From Saccharum officinarum (taxonomy: Eukaryota; Streptophyta; Magnoliopsida; Poales; Poaceae), in contig CM036168.1 of NCBI GenBank assembly GCA_020631735.1, forward strand, positions 98,312,932 through 98,376,931: a stretch of DNA of 64,000 nucleotides. The letters are read 5' to 3'. The position numbers were made by a program, and so were the translations under genes. The notes under the pieces were generated by a model. It was given only the letters and a program-made list of their open reading frames with translations. It was not told where the DNA came from and did not search any database. Shown here in pieces: positions 41,354 through 54,855 of the stretch (the first letter of the stretch is position 1; each line of letters starts with the position of its first letter).

Positions 41354-44300
41354 TCATTTCAAGTTGGAGAAGTAAAGTATGTTCAATTCATTCTTCAACT
41401 TGTAAAATCTCTTTTCATCAAGTGGCTTTGTAAAGATATTAGCCAGTTGATCTTCGGTGCCAATGCTCTCAATGCTAATATCACCCTTTTATTGATGGTC
41501 TCTTATGAAGTGATGCCTTATGTCAATGTGCTTGGTTCTTGAATGTTGAACCGGATTTTGAGTCATCTTGATAGCACTTTCATTGTCACAAAACAATGGC
41601 ACATTCTTAAACTTGATTCCAAAATCATTCAAGGTGGCCTTCATCCAAAGCAATTGTGCACAACAACTACCAGCACTTATGTATTCAGCCTCGGCGGTAG
41701 ATAGTGCAATACTATTTTGTTTCTTTGATGACCATGAAACAAGAGACCTTCCAAGCAATTGACAAGTGCCACTTGTGCTCATTCTATCAATCTTGCATCC
41801 ACCATAGTCGGAGTCCGAATATCCAATCAACTCAAAATTAGACCCCTTTGGAAACCACAATCCAACATCATGAGTGCCCTTTAGATATCTCAATATCCTC
41901 TTGGTTGCTTTCAAGTGACTTTCTCTAGGTGAAGCTTGATATCTTGCACACTTGCACACACTAAACATCACATCCGGCCTAGAAGCGGTGACATAGAGCA
42001 AACTTCTAATCATGGACCAGTATAGCTTTTGATCTATCATGTTTCCACTATCATCAATACCCAATTGATTATTAGTGTCCATTGGTGTACTTATTTGCTT
42101 AGCATCTTACAATCCAAACTTCTTGATCATGTCCTTGATGTACTTGCCTTGACTTACAAAAGTGACATTCTTCATTTGCTTGATTTGAAGTCCAAGGAAG
42201 TAACTAAGCTCTCCAATCATAGACATCTCAAACTCATTAGCCATTATATTTCCAAACTCTTCACAAAAGTATTGGTTAGTTGATCCAAAGATAATGTCAT
42301 CCACATAGATTTGCAACACAAACAAGTCATTTCCAAGCTTCTTGGTGAAGAGAGTGGTGTCAACCTTTCCCATCTTGAACTCTTTAGAGAGAAGAAAGCC
42401 TCTCAATCTCTCATACCATGCTCTAGGTGCTTACTTTAAACCATACAATGCCTTCTTTAGCTTGTAAACATGGTCGGGCTTCTTGTCATCTTCAAAACTG
42501 GGAGGTTGCTCAACATAAACTTCTTCATTGATGTACCCATTGAGAAATGCACTCTTGACATCCATTTGATAGAGCTTGATGTTGTGTGCACAAGCATATG
42601 CTAATAAGATTCTAATTGCTTCCAATCTTGCAACCGGTGCATATGTCTCTCCAAAGTCAAGACCCTCAACTTGAGTGTATCCTTGTGCTACTAATCTTGC
42701 TTTGTTCCTCACAACTATGCCATCTTAATCTTGCTTGTTTCTAAAGACCCACTTAGTACCAATCACATTGTAGTTCTTTGGCCTCTCAACAAGTTACCAA
42801 ACTTGATTTCTAGCAAAGTTGTTTAGTTCTTCATGCATGGCATTTACCCAATCGGAATCCTTCAAAGCATCTTCTAATTTCTTAGGTTCTTCAAGTGACA
42901 CAAATAAGTAGTGCTCACAAAAGGATGCTAGTCTTGATCTAGTTTGAACACCACTTTGAATTCCACCAATGATTTGATCCAATGGATGATCTCTTGCAAT
43001 GCTAGTGGTTGGAGTATTGGGAGTTGATTGCTTCCACTTGTTTGACCTTGAACTTGAGCTTCATCATGAGTACCACTAGAGCTTGCTTGATTTGTATCAA
43101 TTTGCACATTTTGGTTGATCCCATGAATATCATCATCATCAACTTGCATCGGCCTTATATCACCAATGTCCATATTTTTCATTGCATTTGACAATTGATC
43201 TCCTCTCACGTCATCAAGGTTTTGAGCTTCATTTTGAGATCCTTGGGTTTCATCAAACTCAACATTATGAACTTCTTTCAAGGTGCCATTTGTGAGATTC
43301 CAAACTCTATATGCTTTGCTTGTGGTAGAATAACCAAGTAAGAACCCTTCATCACATTTCTTTTTAAACTTGCTCAATCTAGTGCATTTCTTGAGAATAT
43401 AACATTTGCAACCAAACACTCTAAAGTATGCAATGTTGGGCTTTCTTCCATTCAATAGCTCATATGGTGTCTTTCCAAGCTTCCCATGGCAATAGAGACG
43501 GTTGCTACAATAGCAAGCCATGTTGATGGCTTCACTCCAAAATGAATGACTAACATTGTATTCACTAAGCATTGATCTAGCCATATCAATCAAGGTTCTA
43601 TTTTTCCTTTCAACTACACCATTTGATTGAGAAGTGTATGTTGGTGAGAATTGATGTCCAATACCAAAATCATCACACAAATCTTCAATTCTTGTGTTCT
43701 TGAACTCACTACCATTGTCACTTCTAATCTTCTTGATGGTAGTCTCAAATTCATTTTGCACTCTCTTGACAAAAGACTTGAATAGATCATAAACATCACT
43801 CTTGTCATAGAGAAAGAACACCCAAGTGTATCTAGTGTAGTCATCAACAATCACAAAACCATACTTGTTGCCACCAATGCTAGTGTATGTTGTTGGCCCA
43901 AACAAGTCCATGTGCAATAGCTCAAATGCCTTTGATGTGCTCATTTTACTCTTACTAGGATGTGTATTTCCAACTTGTTTGCCGGCTTGACAAGCACTAC
44001 AAGGTTTATCCTTCTCAAAGGTGACATCCTTCAAGCCTCTAACTAAGTCATGCTTCAAAAGTTTGTTCAATTGTTTCATTCCAACATGACCAAGCCTTCT
44101 ATGCTATAACCAACCCATACTAGATTTGCTAAGCAAGCATGATGTCAATTGTGTTTCACTATCATTGAAGTCAACCAAGTATAAGCTACCATGTCTAAAT
44201 CCTTTGAATATCAAGTTTGATCCATCAACACTTATGACTTCAACATCATCACTACCAAATATGCACTTGAAGCCAAGATCACAAAGTTGTGCCACCGATA

Positions 44301-44505
44301 AAAGATTAAAATCCAAGCTCTCAACTAGCAACACATTAGAAATGCTCATGTCATTTGAGATAGCAATTTTACCAAGCCCCTTGACCTTGCCTTTCTTATT
44401 GTTGCCAAAAGTGATAGCATCAAAACCACCATTTTGGCTTGTACCAATTGAATTGAACATACAAGAGTCTCCGGTCATATGTTGAGTGCACCCACTATCA
44501 AGCAC
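41354..44505 (-). pseudogene. pol: B2 Pol (protease, integrase, RT, RNase H) with seven premature stops
   Basis: Collinear with B1 Pol, starting with DSGCTQHMTG and ending at the same RNase H stop position (41354). Stops lie at 44104, 42794, 42725, 42431, 42107 and 41489, with further breakage around the RT. By comparison with B1 almost all are CAA-to-TAA or TGG-to-TAG changes; the one at 42794 is a different kind of change. The reading frame near 42400, where B1 has a one-base deletion, is intact here, as is the aspartate that B1 lacks in the first RNase H motif. Non-functional. Confidence 0.92.
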
Positions 44506-44548
44506 CCAATGCCTTCCTCCGGCTTTGTAATTGACCTACAAGACAAGA

Positions 44549-46632
44549 TCAATTCTTTTTAGGTACCCAAACTTGTTTGGGTCCTCCAAGGTTAGAGACC
44601 AAGCTCTTTGGTACCCAAATGGCTTTCTTCTTTGAGCCCATCCATGGTGCACCAATGAACTTAGCATGAACATCATTCGTACCCTTTGTAAGCATATAGA
44701 AAGAATCAAACTTGATTGAGGATACATTAGCATTTGATTTCTTGTTCATGCAATGTTGCTCTATGTGACCAACTTGCTTGCAACTTTTGCAATAACTAAC
44801 ATTGTTCTTTACAAAACGAGTCTTGTAAGGAGTAAAAGCGGCCTTGCATTTCTTGGGGTTATAGCCCAATCCCTCTTTGTAGAGAGAAGCCCTTTAGGTA
44901 CCCAAGCACATAAGCAAGCGGTCCTCACCACCATAAGCCTTAGCTAAGGTGTGATTGAGCTCTTTTACCTCCTTCTTGAGATTTTCATTCTCAACTATAA
45001 GTGTGGAGTCACAAGTGAAACCATCACTACTAGATGAGGATGATGTAGATGCGCTACATGAAGGGTTAGTGGGAGCAACAACAATAGGCTTATGAAAAGT
45101 TTCATCAATTATATCACATGATATTCCTATGTTGCAAGTTTTAGCTTTTCAACATTAGTTGGCATGTTTTCATATTTTTTAACTAGAGAGGAATGAGCTT
45201 CTTCAAGCTTAGTGTGAGACTTTTGAAGTTTCTTATGGTCTACCTTTAGACTCTCATAAGATGCACTAAGCTCATCAAGTTCTTGCATAAGGTTTTTCTT
45301 TTCCTTAAGCAAACCCTTGCACTCCTTTCTAGATTCTTTAAAATGTTAAGTGCAATCTTCTAGCATAGTGATTAGTTTATCTTTAGTAAATTCTTCTTCA
45401 TCACTATCACTATCACTATCACTAGCATTATCATGATCACTCTCATCGTCGGATGATACCTTAGCGGCCTTAGCCATGAAGCACGATGGAGTGTCAAAGA
45501 GGGAGACCTTCTCTTGGATGGCAATGCTAGCATGTCTCTTCTTCTTGCTCTTGTTGTCATCCTCATCATCACTTGAGGAATCATCACTATCCCATGTAGC
45601 AACATGAGAATCATTCTTCTTCTTATGAGAGCTCTCCTTCTTTTCTTGCTTCTTCTTTTGCTTCTTTCTCTCCTTCTTGATGGCATCTTCATCATTACTA
45701 TCATAAGGACACTTTGCAATGAGATGGTCCTTGCTATGGCATCTAAAACATCTCATGGTATGCTCATTCGTCTTGGATGAGTTCTTCCTCCTTCTTGCAC
45801 GAAAGCCCTTCTTCTTCATGAATTTGCCAAATTGCTTGATAAAGAGAGCCATCTTCTCATCAATGTCATCACTATCACAAGAGCTTGAGTCTTCATCACT
45901 TGATGATTCAATCTTGGATTTGCCCTTAGATGTGGTGGCTTTGAAAGCCACACTCTTCTTCTTTTCATCATCTTTCTTCTCATTTTCCTTCTTCTTCTTC
46001 TTGACCAACTCATCCTTGTCATCATCTTCTCTATATGAATCATCGGTCATCACTTCTTGGAATATTTGTTGAGGAGTTAAATCCTTCAAGGTAGTCCTTA
46101 CTAGCACGGTGATCAATGTATCAAATCTCTTGGGTAGACTTCTCAAGAACTTCATAGAGAATTGATTGTCCTTGACCTCCTCACCAAGTGCCTTGAGCTC
46201 ATTGACAATGACTTGCAACCTATGAAACATCTCCGGTACACTCTCATCATCTTGCATCTTGAAGCTTGAAAATTTTTCTTGCAAAATATATGCTTTAGCG
46301 GTCTTTGTACCTTCGGTGCCCTCAAATGTTTCTTCTAGCTTGGCCCAAGCATCATGAGCAATTTCAATGTTCTTTACTTGCTCAAAGGTCTTGTCATCTA
46401 ATGCCTCATGAAGAGCACTAATGGCAATGTCATTGCATTGGAGCTTCTTCTCTTCCACCGGTGTAGGTGCTTCCGGATTAGCAACCTCAAATTTTGTTTT
46501 GGTGACCTTCCACACTTCTCTATTGATTGACTTTAGGTGTGCGGTCATCTTAACCTTCCAATATGCATAATTTGTGCCATCAAAGTGAGGTGCCTTCTTG
46601 GTGTTGTTGATGTGCAAGCTTAATTGAGCCAT
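44549..46632 (-). pseudogene. gag: B2 Gag, interrupted
   Basis: Starts at ATG 46632 as in B1. It has both zinc knuckles in cysteine form, including the first (CFRCHSKDHLIAKC) that is damaged in B1. It is stopped at 45346, has a one-base deletion near 45148 and another stop at 44892. The final part runs to 44549 and ends with VWVPKKN, about ten residues beyond the B1 stop. Non-functional. Confidence 0.9.
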
Positions 46633-46678
46633 TTCTTTTTCACCGTAGGTTGTTAAGCCTCAAATAAATGGTGCCTCG

Positions 46679-46690
46679 GCTCCGATACCA
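46679..46690 (-). promoter_or_regulatory. B2 primer binding site
   Basis: Same variant as B1 (TGGTATCGGAGC on the minus strand), two bases inside the 5' LTR start at 46693. Confidence 0.85.
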
Positions 46691-46692
46691 CT

Positions 46693-48166
46693 TGTAAGGT
46701 CCAAATAGGCTAGAGGGGAGTGAATAGCCTAATTAAAACTTCTACAAGAAATGCTTAACCACACGTTAGTACGAAAGGTGGCGAAGCAAATGCACTAGCT
46801 CTAACTAATTAAGCAAGCCACCTACACAAGTCTATAACAAAGCTATTCACTAAACACAACAACAACTACAAGCTAGAAACAAGAAGTAATACGAGAGAAG
46901 AGATTCGAGTGATTATACCACCGTGTAGAGATGAGAAGTACTAGTCAATCAATCACACAAGCGAAGTCCTCGGGAAGAGAATGACACAAGAATTTATCCC
47001 GAGGTTCACTTGCTTCCCAGCAAGCTACTCCCCGTTGTGGCGATACACCCACTTGTCGGTTCGCGAGCTAATCGACTATCAAGAGTCGAGCCCTCGGCGG
47101 GCACCGCACAACCGCACACAAGATGGGGATCCTCCAAGCCACGAGCTCCACTAGAGTATCCAATTTGCGAACTCCCACGGGGAAGGATCAAGAACCCCTT
47201 ACAACACTTGGTGAGGGCTCCAACAATCTCCAATTGCGAGCTCAATCACCTCCGCTGCTCCAAGCCGTCTACCGTGTCGGGAAACACGAAAGAGTAACAA
47301 GAAATCCGCAGCAACTCAAAGATCAAGTGCCTCTAGAATGCAACTCTCAAGCAATGCACTTGAATCTCACTCAATCTCACTCAAGATGTGCAACTATGCA
47401 AAGAGATGAGTGAAGGGGTTATTCTCTGGCTCAAAGTATGTCTCTAGGTCTCAAAATGTGCAAGAGTTACCCTCAAACTCCGGCCAACGTCTATTTATAA
47501 CGAAGGGGTACGCAGCTAGCCGTTACCGGACGACGCAGTTCAAATCGGGATGACCGGACGCATCGGTCGGGGTGACCGAACGCGTCCGGTCACTACAGGA
47601 TAAGCGTGAACAGTGCGTGTCAGAAGTTACCATTGCTATGACCGGACGCGCTCTAGCGTATGACCGGACGCGCTGGTCAACTGACCGGACGCGCCGATCG
47701 CTCAGCACCGCGAGCCCGCGAAGCAACGACCGGACGCGCCCAAGCGAATGACCGGACGCGACAGTGCCAGCGTCCGGTTTGAGTCCAGTAAGCTCCCTCA
47801 ACGACTGGACGCGTCCGATCGTACATGACCGAACGCGCCCAGCGTCCGATCATCACTCCTGCGCTCTCTGCCCTTCTGGATACCTGACCGGACGCGCCGG
47901 TTCCGTGAAGGACCGGACGTGCCGGTCGCGCGCTATGCTTCTGCGCACAGGTGAACTGACCGGACGCGCTGGTCAGGCCAGACCAGCGTCCGGTCATTAA
48001 CCCTAGGCGTGCTGACCGAATGAACTGAACGGACGCGCTGGTCAAGCCGTGACCGCGTCCGATGCAGCGTCCGGTCACCTCTGTGACCTCCGTTCGCCTC
48101 TGTTTCTTTTCCGACTTCTGGCACAGTAGAAAATAGGCATTTCACTTCTCCAAAAAGTGCCGAATC
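46693..48166 (-). repeat. B2 5' LTR, truncated
   Basis: Matches 14988 to about 16462 of the B1 5' LTR, including TATA box and CCGGACGCG cluster, and stops at the GAATC junction (48162-48166). The outer 560 bp, which include the LTR end, are missing. Confidence 0.88.
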
Positions 48167-49553
48167 ACTCACTCGCTTATTGATTCGCAATCTAGCAAGC
48201 ACAAGTGAGTTAGAGGCTCTCCTAGCACTCCCAAAGCATGGACACTAAGTCCCAAGGGTGCCAAGCACCAGCCAAGGCCGGCCAAAGGGCTATTTATAAG
48301 CCCCCACACGAATATAGCCGTTGTACCCTTTCACTGGGCAAGATTCGGGTCGACCAGACGCGCCGGTCGAACTGACCGGACGCGCCTGTCGAACTGACCG
48401 GACGCGCAGGTCAGTAGCGTGCTCCAACGGCTAGTTTTCGCGTGTATAAACTTGTATTGACCGGACACGGTGGTCACTAACGGGACCGGACGCGCAGGTC
48501 GCAGCGAAACAGCGAACAGAGAGGTTTCAGCAAGCTCCTGAAGTGACCGGACGCGTCCGGTCATCACTGACCGGACTCGCTGTAGCGTCCGGTCACTTTC
48601 GCCCACGAAAAACACTGACCGGACGCGCAGGTGCTGACCGGACGCGTCCGGTCACGAGTCCGGTCATAGACCACTCTTCGGTAAAACGGCGATATCTCTT
48701 AGCTCCGAACTCCGATTTCGATGATCTTGGACATTTTGGAAAGCTTACTCAGAGGGCTACACAACCCACTAAAGCACTTGATCCAATTCACAATGGATAA
48801 AAGCAGTATTTCACTCCAAGAGCCATCCTAGTGTCCGAAGAACACCGAAAAACCTTTCTCTCTTCTCCAAGTTGATCAACACCAACTCCAACACCTTCTC
48901 CTTTGCAAATGTGCCAACACCACCATGTGTACACCACCATGTGCATGTGTGTTAGCTTTTCACAAACATTTTTAAAGGGTTAGTCACTCAACTTGCCTCG
49001 CCACTAGATCCTAACACATATGCAAAGTTAGATCGCTCAAGTGGCACTAGATGACCAATATGCAAACAAGTTTGCCCCTCTTAATAGTACGGCCATCTAT
49101 CCTAAACCCGGTCATCAACTTCTCTACACACCTATGACTAGTGAAATGGAAATGCCCTAGGTTATACCTTTGCCTTGCGCATTTCACTCCATCTCCTCCG
49201 ACGTTGATGCAACACATGCACCAACCATATCACAAATGATATGATCCACTTCATATCATCACGTGACCGTATTGGTTCATCGATCTTGACCTCACTTGCT
49301 CTTCACCGTTGCCTTGGTCCTTTGGCGCCAAGCCACACATAACTTGTCCTTCACCCTAGCAACCGGTCCATCAAGCCAAGCCTCATCTTGATCTTCTTCA
49401 CCTTGGTCACATGACTCCATGTCATGTCTCATGTACAATAGGCTCCTTCATGACACCATCACCTATGGACTAATCTCCTGTGTATCTCACATAACCACAT
49501 ATTAGTCCACCTAAGTTGTCACTCAATTACCAAAACCAAACAAGGACCTTTCA
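48162..49553 (-). repeat. A-type LTR fragment
   Basis: Nearly identical to 5107-6498 with constant offset 43055. It includes the TATA box (48291-48298) and palindrome cluster, ending CCTTTCA. The inner 946 bp of the LTR and the rest of element A are absent. Confidence 0.9.
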
Positions 49554-49642
49554 ACGGCACGCGGTGCTTTGGCGACATAAGCCGATAACAGCTAAAATTG
49601 AGGGGATCGGGAGCAAGAGTAACTCACCGCGGATGTAGTGGT
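49554..49642. other. 89-bp spacer, copy of 6499-6587
   Basis: The same host sequence as left of B1, ending GTGGT, directly before the solo LTR. Confidence 0.85.
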
Positions 49643-51633
49643 TGTAAGGTCCAAATAGGCTAGAGGGGGGTGAATAGCCTAATTAAAACTTCTACAAGAA
49701 ATGCTTAACCACACGTTAGTACGAAAGGTGGTGAAGCAAATGCACTAGCTCTAACTAATTAAGCAAGCCACCTACACAAGTCTATAACAAAGCTATTCAC
49801 TAAACACAACAACAACTACAAGCTAGAAACAAGAAGTAATACGAGAGAAGAGATTCGAGTGATTATACCGCCGTGTAGAGATGAGAAGTACCAGTCAATC
49901 AATCACACAAGAGAAGTCCTCGGGAAGAGAATGACACAAGAATTTATCCCGAGGTTCACTTGCTTCCCAGCAAGCTACTCTCCGTTGTGGCGATACACCC
50001 ACTTATCGGTTCGCGAGCTAATCGACTATCAAGAGTCGAGCCCTCGGCGGGCGCCGCACAACCGCACACAAGATGGGGATCCTCCAAGCCACGAGCTCCA
50101 CTAGAGTATCCAATTTGCGAACTCCCACGGGGAAGGATCAAGAACCCCTTACAACACTTGGTGAGGGCTCCAACAATCTCCAATTGCGAGCTCAATCACC
50201 TCCGCTGCTCCAAGCCGTCTACCGTGTCAGGAAACACGGAAGAGTAACAAGAAATCCGCAGCAACTCAAAGATCAAGTGCCTCTAGAATGCAACTCTCAA
50301 GCAATGCACTTGAATCTCACTCAAGATGTGCAACTATGCAAAGAGATAAGAGGAGGGGTTGTTCTCTAGCTCAAAGTATGTCTCAAAATGTGCAAGAGTT
50401 ACCCTCAAACCCCGGCCAACGTCTATTTATAACGAAGGGGTACGCAGCTAGCCGTTACCGGACGACGCAGTTCAAATCGGGATGACCGGACACACCGGTC
50501 GGGGTGACCGGACGCGTCCGGTCACTACAGGATAAGCATGAACAGTGCGTGTCAGAAGTTACCGTTGCTATGACCGGACGCGCTCTAGCGTATGACCGGA
50601 CGCGCTGGTCAACTGACTGGACGCGCCGATCGCTTAGCACCACGAGCCCGCGAAGCAACGACCGGACGCGCCCAAGCGAATGACCGGACACGACAGTGCC
50701 AGCGTCCGGTTTGAGTCCAGTAAGCTCCCTCAACGACCGGACGCGTCCGATCGTACACTCCTGCGCTCTCTGCCCTTCTGAATGCCTGACCGGACGCGCC
50801 GGTTCCGTGAAGGACCGGACGCGCCGGTCGCGCGCTATGCTTCTGCGCACAGGTGAACTGACCGGACGCGCTGGTCAGGCCAGACCAGCGTCCGGTCATT
50901 AACCCTAGGCGTGCTGACCGAATGAACTGACCGGACGCACTGGTCAAGCCATGGCCGCGTCCGGTGCAGCGTCCGGTCACCTCTGTGACCTCCGTTCGCC
51001 TCTGTTTCTTTTCCGACTTCCGGCACAGTAGAAAATAGGCATTTCACTTCTCCAAAAAGCGCCGAATCCCGCCTCGCAAGCTCAGCGGGAGAGAGAGAGG
51101 AACCCAAACCCCTCTCTACTGCTTAAACTCCACCGCCTTCGCAAATGTGCTAACACCACCAAGTGTACACCACCATGTGCATGTGTGTTAGCATTTCACA
51201 AATATTTCTCAAGGCGTTATGTTAGCTCTTTACTAGATTCTAATGCATATGCTCAAGACAATGATCTAGTGGCACTTGATTCCTGAGCTAACCGTGATTG
51301 CCCCTCTTGATAGTCGGCTATTTATCCTAAACCCGGTCAATCACTTCTCTACTCATCTTAGACCAACAAAAGGAAAACCCCTATGGTTATACCTTTGCCT
51401 TGCGCTCTTAGATCCTTCTCCTCCACTTGATCATCATGTACTTCATTTTATGTGCATCTCCACCATGATCATTCTTTCATGTCCATGCACCATCTCTCTG
51501 TGATCTTGTGGCCACCACTCCTTGCCACATTACACCTTCATCACATGTGTTGCTTATGCCTAACTCAAAACACTTAACACATGGCATTAGCAACTTGGTG
51601 TCATTAATTACCAAAACCAAACTTGGGCTTTTA
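49643..51633 (-). repeat. Solo B-type LTR at the B1 insertion site
   Basis: 1991 bp, from TGTAAGG to CTTTTA (last C changed to T), flanked by GTGGT and GCGGT exactly as B1 is. It matches the B1 3' LTR better than the 5' LTR. With both flanks shared, it is best explained as the product of LTR-LTR recombination that removed the internal region of the same insertion. Confidence 0.88.
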
Positions 51634-53320
51634 GCGGTGCAACTAGTAGATGCGGAGAGGCAACGAGTGTGGCTAGCCATGGTGGCGGGCTTGCGGTGGC
51701 GCGGTGAACGGCACAGAAGAAGATGACTGCATGCGCTCGGCTCTGGCAGCTAGGCCTCACGCGAAGGGACGCACTCGACTCGCAACGTCGTTGCGAACAA
51801 CAAGGCAATAGGACGCGGGCAGAGGCAAAGCGGTGGCGGTGGCATGCGTTGGTGGCCAAGAGACGACGACGACGGTGTGGAAGCAGAGGAAAGAAAAAAA
51901 TGTTGCCGACGGTGGGAGGCTTTATAGTGGTGGCCGAGCAACAAGATGGCGCCACGCTAAGTAGCAGCTGGCGACCAGGGCGCGCCTGGAAGATGGCCGA
52001 AGGCCACGGCGGCTCGCCGGCGCCCATGCCGCACTTTGCCCGGCTATGATTAGCCGTGCACTATAGCATCCCCCCAAACTTTAGATTTCAAACAGTTTTT
52101 TCAAAATTACTTCCAAAAAACATGTAGCAACTTAAAAAATTCCCAAGATATGAAATCTTTAGAATTTCAAGCTCTACAAGTTTCATGTTGAACTCTTTCT
52201 CAAATTCGAACTAGATTTTGAAATTTGAATTTGAAATCAAAAGGGGACACTTTTCTGGAAATTGATAATTTAGAAATTACTTTAAATTTTATAGTGAAAC
52301 TTCAAAAACTCCAAATACCAAAGTTGTACATCTAGCCAATACCTACAACTTTGCTATTCAAACCATTTTTAAATTCTACCTCTATTCTGAAATTTGAGTT
52401 TGGAGATGAAAAGGGGTCAAATTTGAAATTTGCTTCTTTTCAAAATTACTCAAAATTTTACACTGAAACTTTGAAAACTCAAAACACCAAACTTGTAGCC
52501 CTTGAAAAGATCTAAAAACTTGGTTTTAAACTTTTTTTCCAAATTTTCTTAGATTTTGAATTATTTAAAAGGGGTAAAATCAGGGTTTTGGATTTTAGGT
52601 TTTTCGGAAGAATTTCAAATTGAAACTTGTTGCTACTTAATTGGTGAGTATTTAGTGATCACACCATCACCCAAGGGCATCATTGGGTCAAGCATCACAT
52701 AGTTGACCAAATGCCACTCTTGGTTGATCAAGTTGACTTTTGAAAATATTTTAAATAATTACTCAAGTTTGAATTCAAATTTGAATCGAAAAACTCGCGA
52801 CAAGTTTTGGATTCCAAATTCAAACTCAAACTTGAAGCTTTATTTTACGTGTTGGACTTGAGTTCAAACCCTACACTTGACACTAGTGTATAATACAGTC
52901 ATACACCTCAAATTACGTAGGACATAAACTAAGTATTTGCGGTGACATTCGAAATTAGGCTTTTCTGTTCGAGTCACACATCTCAGAAGCACATCCAACC
53001 TAAGAATGTAAACTCATTTTACTTGATGCACATCGTAGTTGACTTAATCATGTATGCTTTGCAATGCAATACGATGACATGGCAAATCTTTAGTCTCCAT
53101 AACACCAGAGGTGTTGTCGTGGTTACGACATGAGGCGTTCGTCTTCGTTAATGGGATTAATGGAGGCGGCCACGACGCCCGTCTCCGGAAAGCCTGATTA
53201 ATAATTACGCTTTGCCTAAGGCAGACAGTCCGCCTCCATTAATCCAATATCAGAAAACCTGTACAATAGTAACATCAATTAAATATCTAAAGTTTAATCA
53301 AATATATAATCTCATAGTAT
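51634..53320. other. Copy of the DNA right of B1 (17026-18713)
   Basis: Near-identical copy including the perfect inverted repeat (53154-53169 and 53230-53245). It is cut at 53320 (ending AGTAT) by element C. No conserved coding frame. Confidence 0.7.
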
Positions 53321-54029
53321 TGAAAGGATCAAGATGCCCAAGAGGGGGGGTGAATTGGGCTTCTCTAAAAATTAATTGCAAGAATTAAATCCTACAAGCC
53401 GGAATTCACCCCTAGTGCCTACTTGTGTTCCTAGAGAGTCTACCGTTAAAAAGTTTTGCACCCTAGTTTCCAATCCTAGTCTAGCATGGCAATTCTAGGA
53501 ATGTAAAACAAGCAATGAAAGTAAATACGAGAAAGTAATTGCTTGAAAGTAAAGGGGCAAGGAACACGGCGATGTTTTTCCGAGGTATCGGAGAGTCGCC
53601 ACTCCCCACTAGTCCTCGTTGGAGCACCCGCGCAAGGGTGTCGCTCCCCCTTGATCCGCGCAAGGATCAAGTGCTCTCTACGGGTTGATTCTTCGACACT
53701 CCGTCGCGGCGAATCACCCAAAACCGCTCACAACTTGAGTTGGGTCATCCACAAGCTCCGCCGGATGATCACCAAACTCCCAATCACCACCAAGCCGTCT
53801 AGGTGATGGCGATCACCAAGAGTAACAAGCTAGAACTCTCACTTGACCACAACGAGCCCAAATGAGGAGGTGGATGCACACTTGCTACTCTCGAATCACT
53901 AGTGAGGAAACTCAAACTTTGATTCTCAAATCTCTATCCTCACTAGAGCTCTTGCACTCCCTTGCACTCTAAAGGGTTTTCTCAGATGTTTGAATGAGCA
54001 AGAGACCTCTAAAAGAGGTGGAGGGGTTG

Positions 54030-54037
54030 TATTTATA
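54030..54037 (-). promoter_or_regulatory. TATA box of element C LTR
   Basis: TATAAATA on the minus strand, about 42 bases downstream of the nearest palindrome motif (54080). Confidence 0.65.
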
Positions 54038-54079
54038 CACCCCTCAGAGAAAACGAACCGTTACTTTCTGGCACGGGGT

Positions 54080-54477
54080 CACCGGACGCGCCGGTGCAAC
54101 ACACCGGACGCGCCGGTCCCCCGTAACGGTCAAAACGCGATTTCGAAATCGAAACACCGGACGCACCGGTCAGGTAGCACCGGACGCGTCCGACGTGCAA
54201 GGGTGCTTACTGGACTTACACCGGACGCGAGGCCGCGTCCGATGCCTGAAGACCGGACGCGTCCGGTCCTCTCTGGACCTTACTGGACTCGCACCGGACG
54301 CGCCGATCAAGTCCAGGTCGCGTCCGACGGGCGTTTTCTCTCGGTGACACGTGTCGGTCGTTGACCACCGCGTCCGGTCCTCGCGAGGACCGCGTCCGGT
54401 GGTCGAGGCCGAAACCTAGTCGCGGTAACGTATACACCGGACGCGTCCGGTGTTCCCGAAGACCGCGTCCGGTGCCT
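54080..54477. repeat. CACCGGACGCG palindrome cluster in element C LTR
   Basis: Many copies of CACCGGACGCG and its complement, with the perfect 18-base palindrome CACCGGACGCGTCCGGTG at 54435-54452. This form, starting CACC instead of GACC, is closest to the published Sirevirus motif. Confidence 0.88.
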
Positions 54478-54855
54478 AGAAAACAGCCCGAAACGCGTCG
54501 CAACTTCAACCAAGTTGCTTCTAACTGAACCTTGAGCCAATCTAGGGTTGCCTAGCGCCAAGTTTAACAAGTGTGCACCACACCTAAACATAGGACTCGC
54601 CTAGGTCAAGCTACCCATTCATGCCCCCTTTATAGTACGGCCAAAAGAGAAAAGCGAAGATCCTAACGACTATTCCGAATGTGTCTCAACACTTCGTCAT
54701 CCAGAACTAACCGTCCTTAATCTTGACGTCACTCTTTTGAAAACCGAAACGATTTCCATCAAGGGACACGAAGCCACAGTGCTCAAAGCAGTTATCACCT
54801 CCATGACCTAACTTACCAATGTTTCTGCAAAACACACGTTAGTCATGGTAATAAA

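Larger units (their letters stand above)
38349..48166 (-). mobile_element. Element B2, second copy of the B-type Sirevirus, 5' LTR truncated
   Basis: Same structure and left flank as B1, internal regions nearly identical (PBS offset 31705). 3' LTR 38349-40287, coding region 41354-46632, PBS 46679-46690, 5' LTR 46693 to about 48166, where it breaks into an A-type LTR. At least eight premature stops and a frameshift disable it. The 3' LTR and first part of the internal region carry many one-base deletions, probably unpolished sequence next to the gap. Confidence 0.92.
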
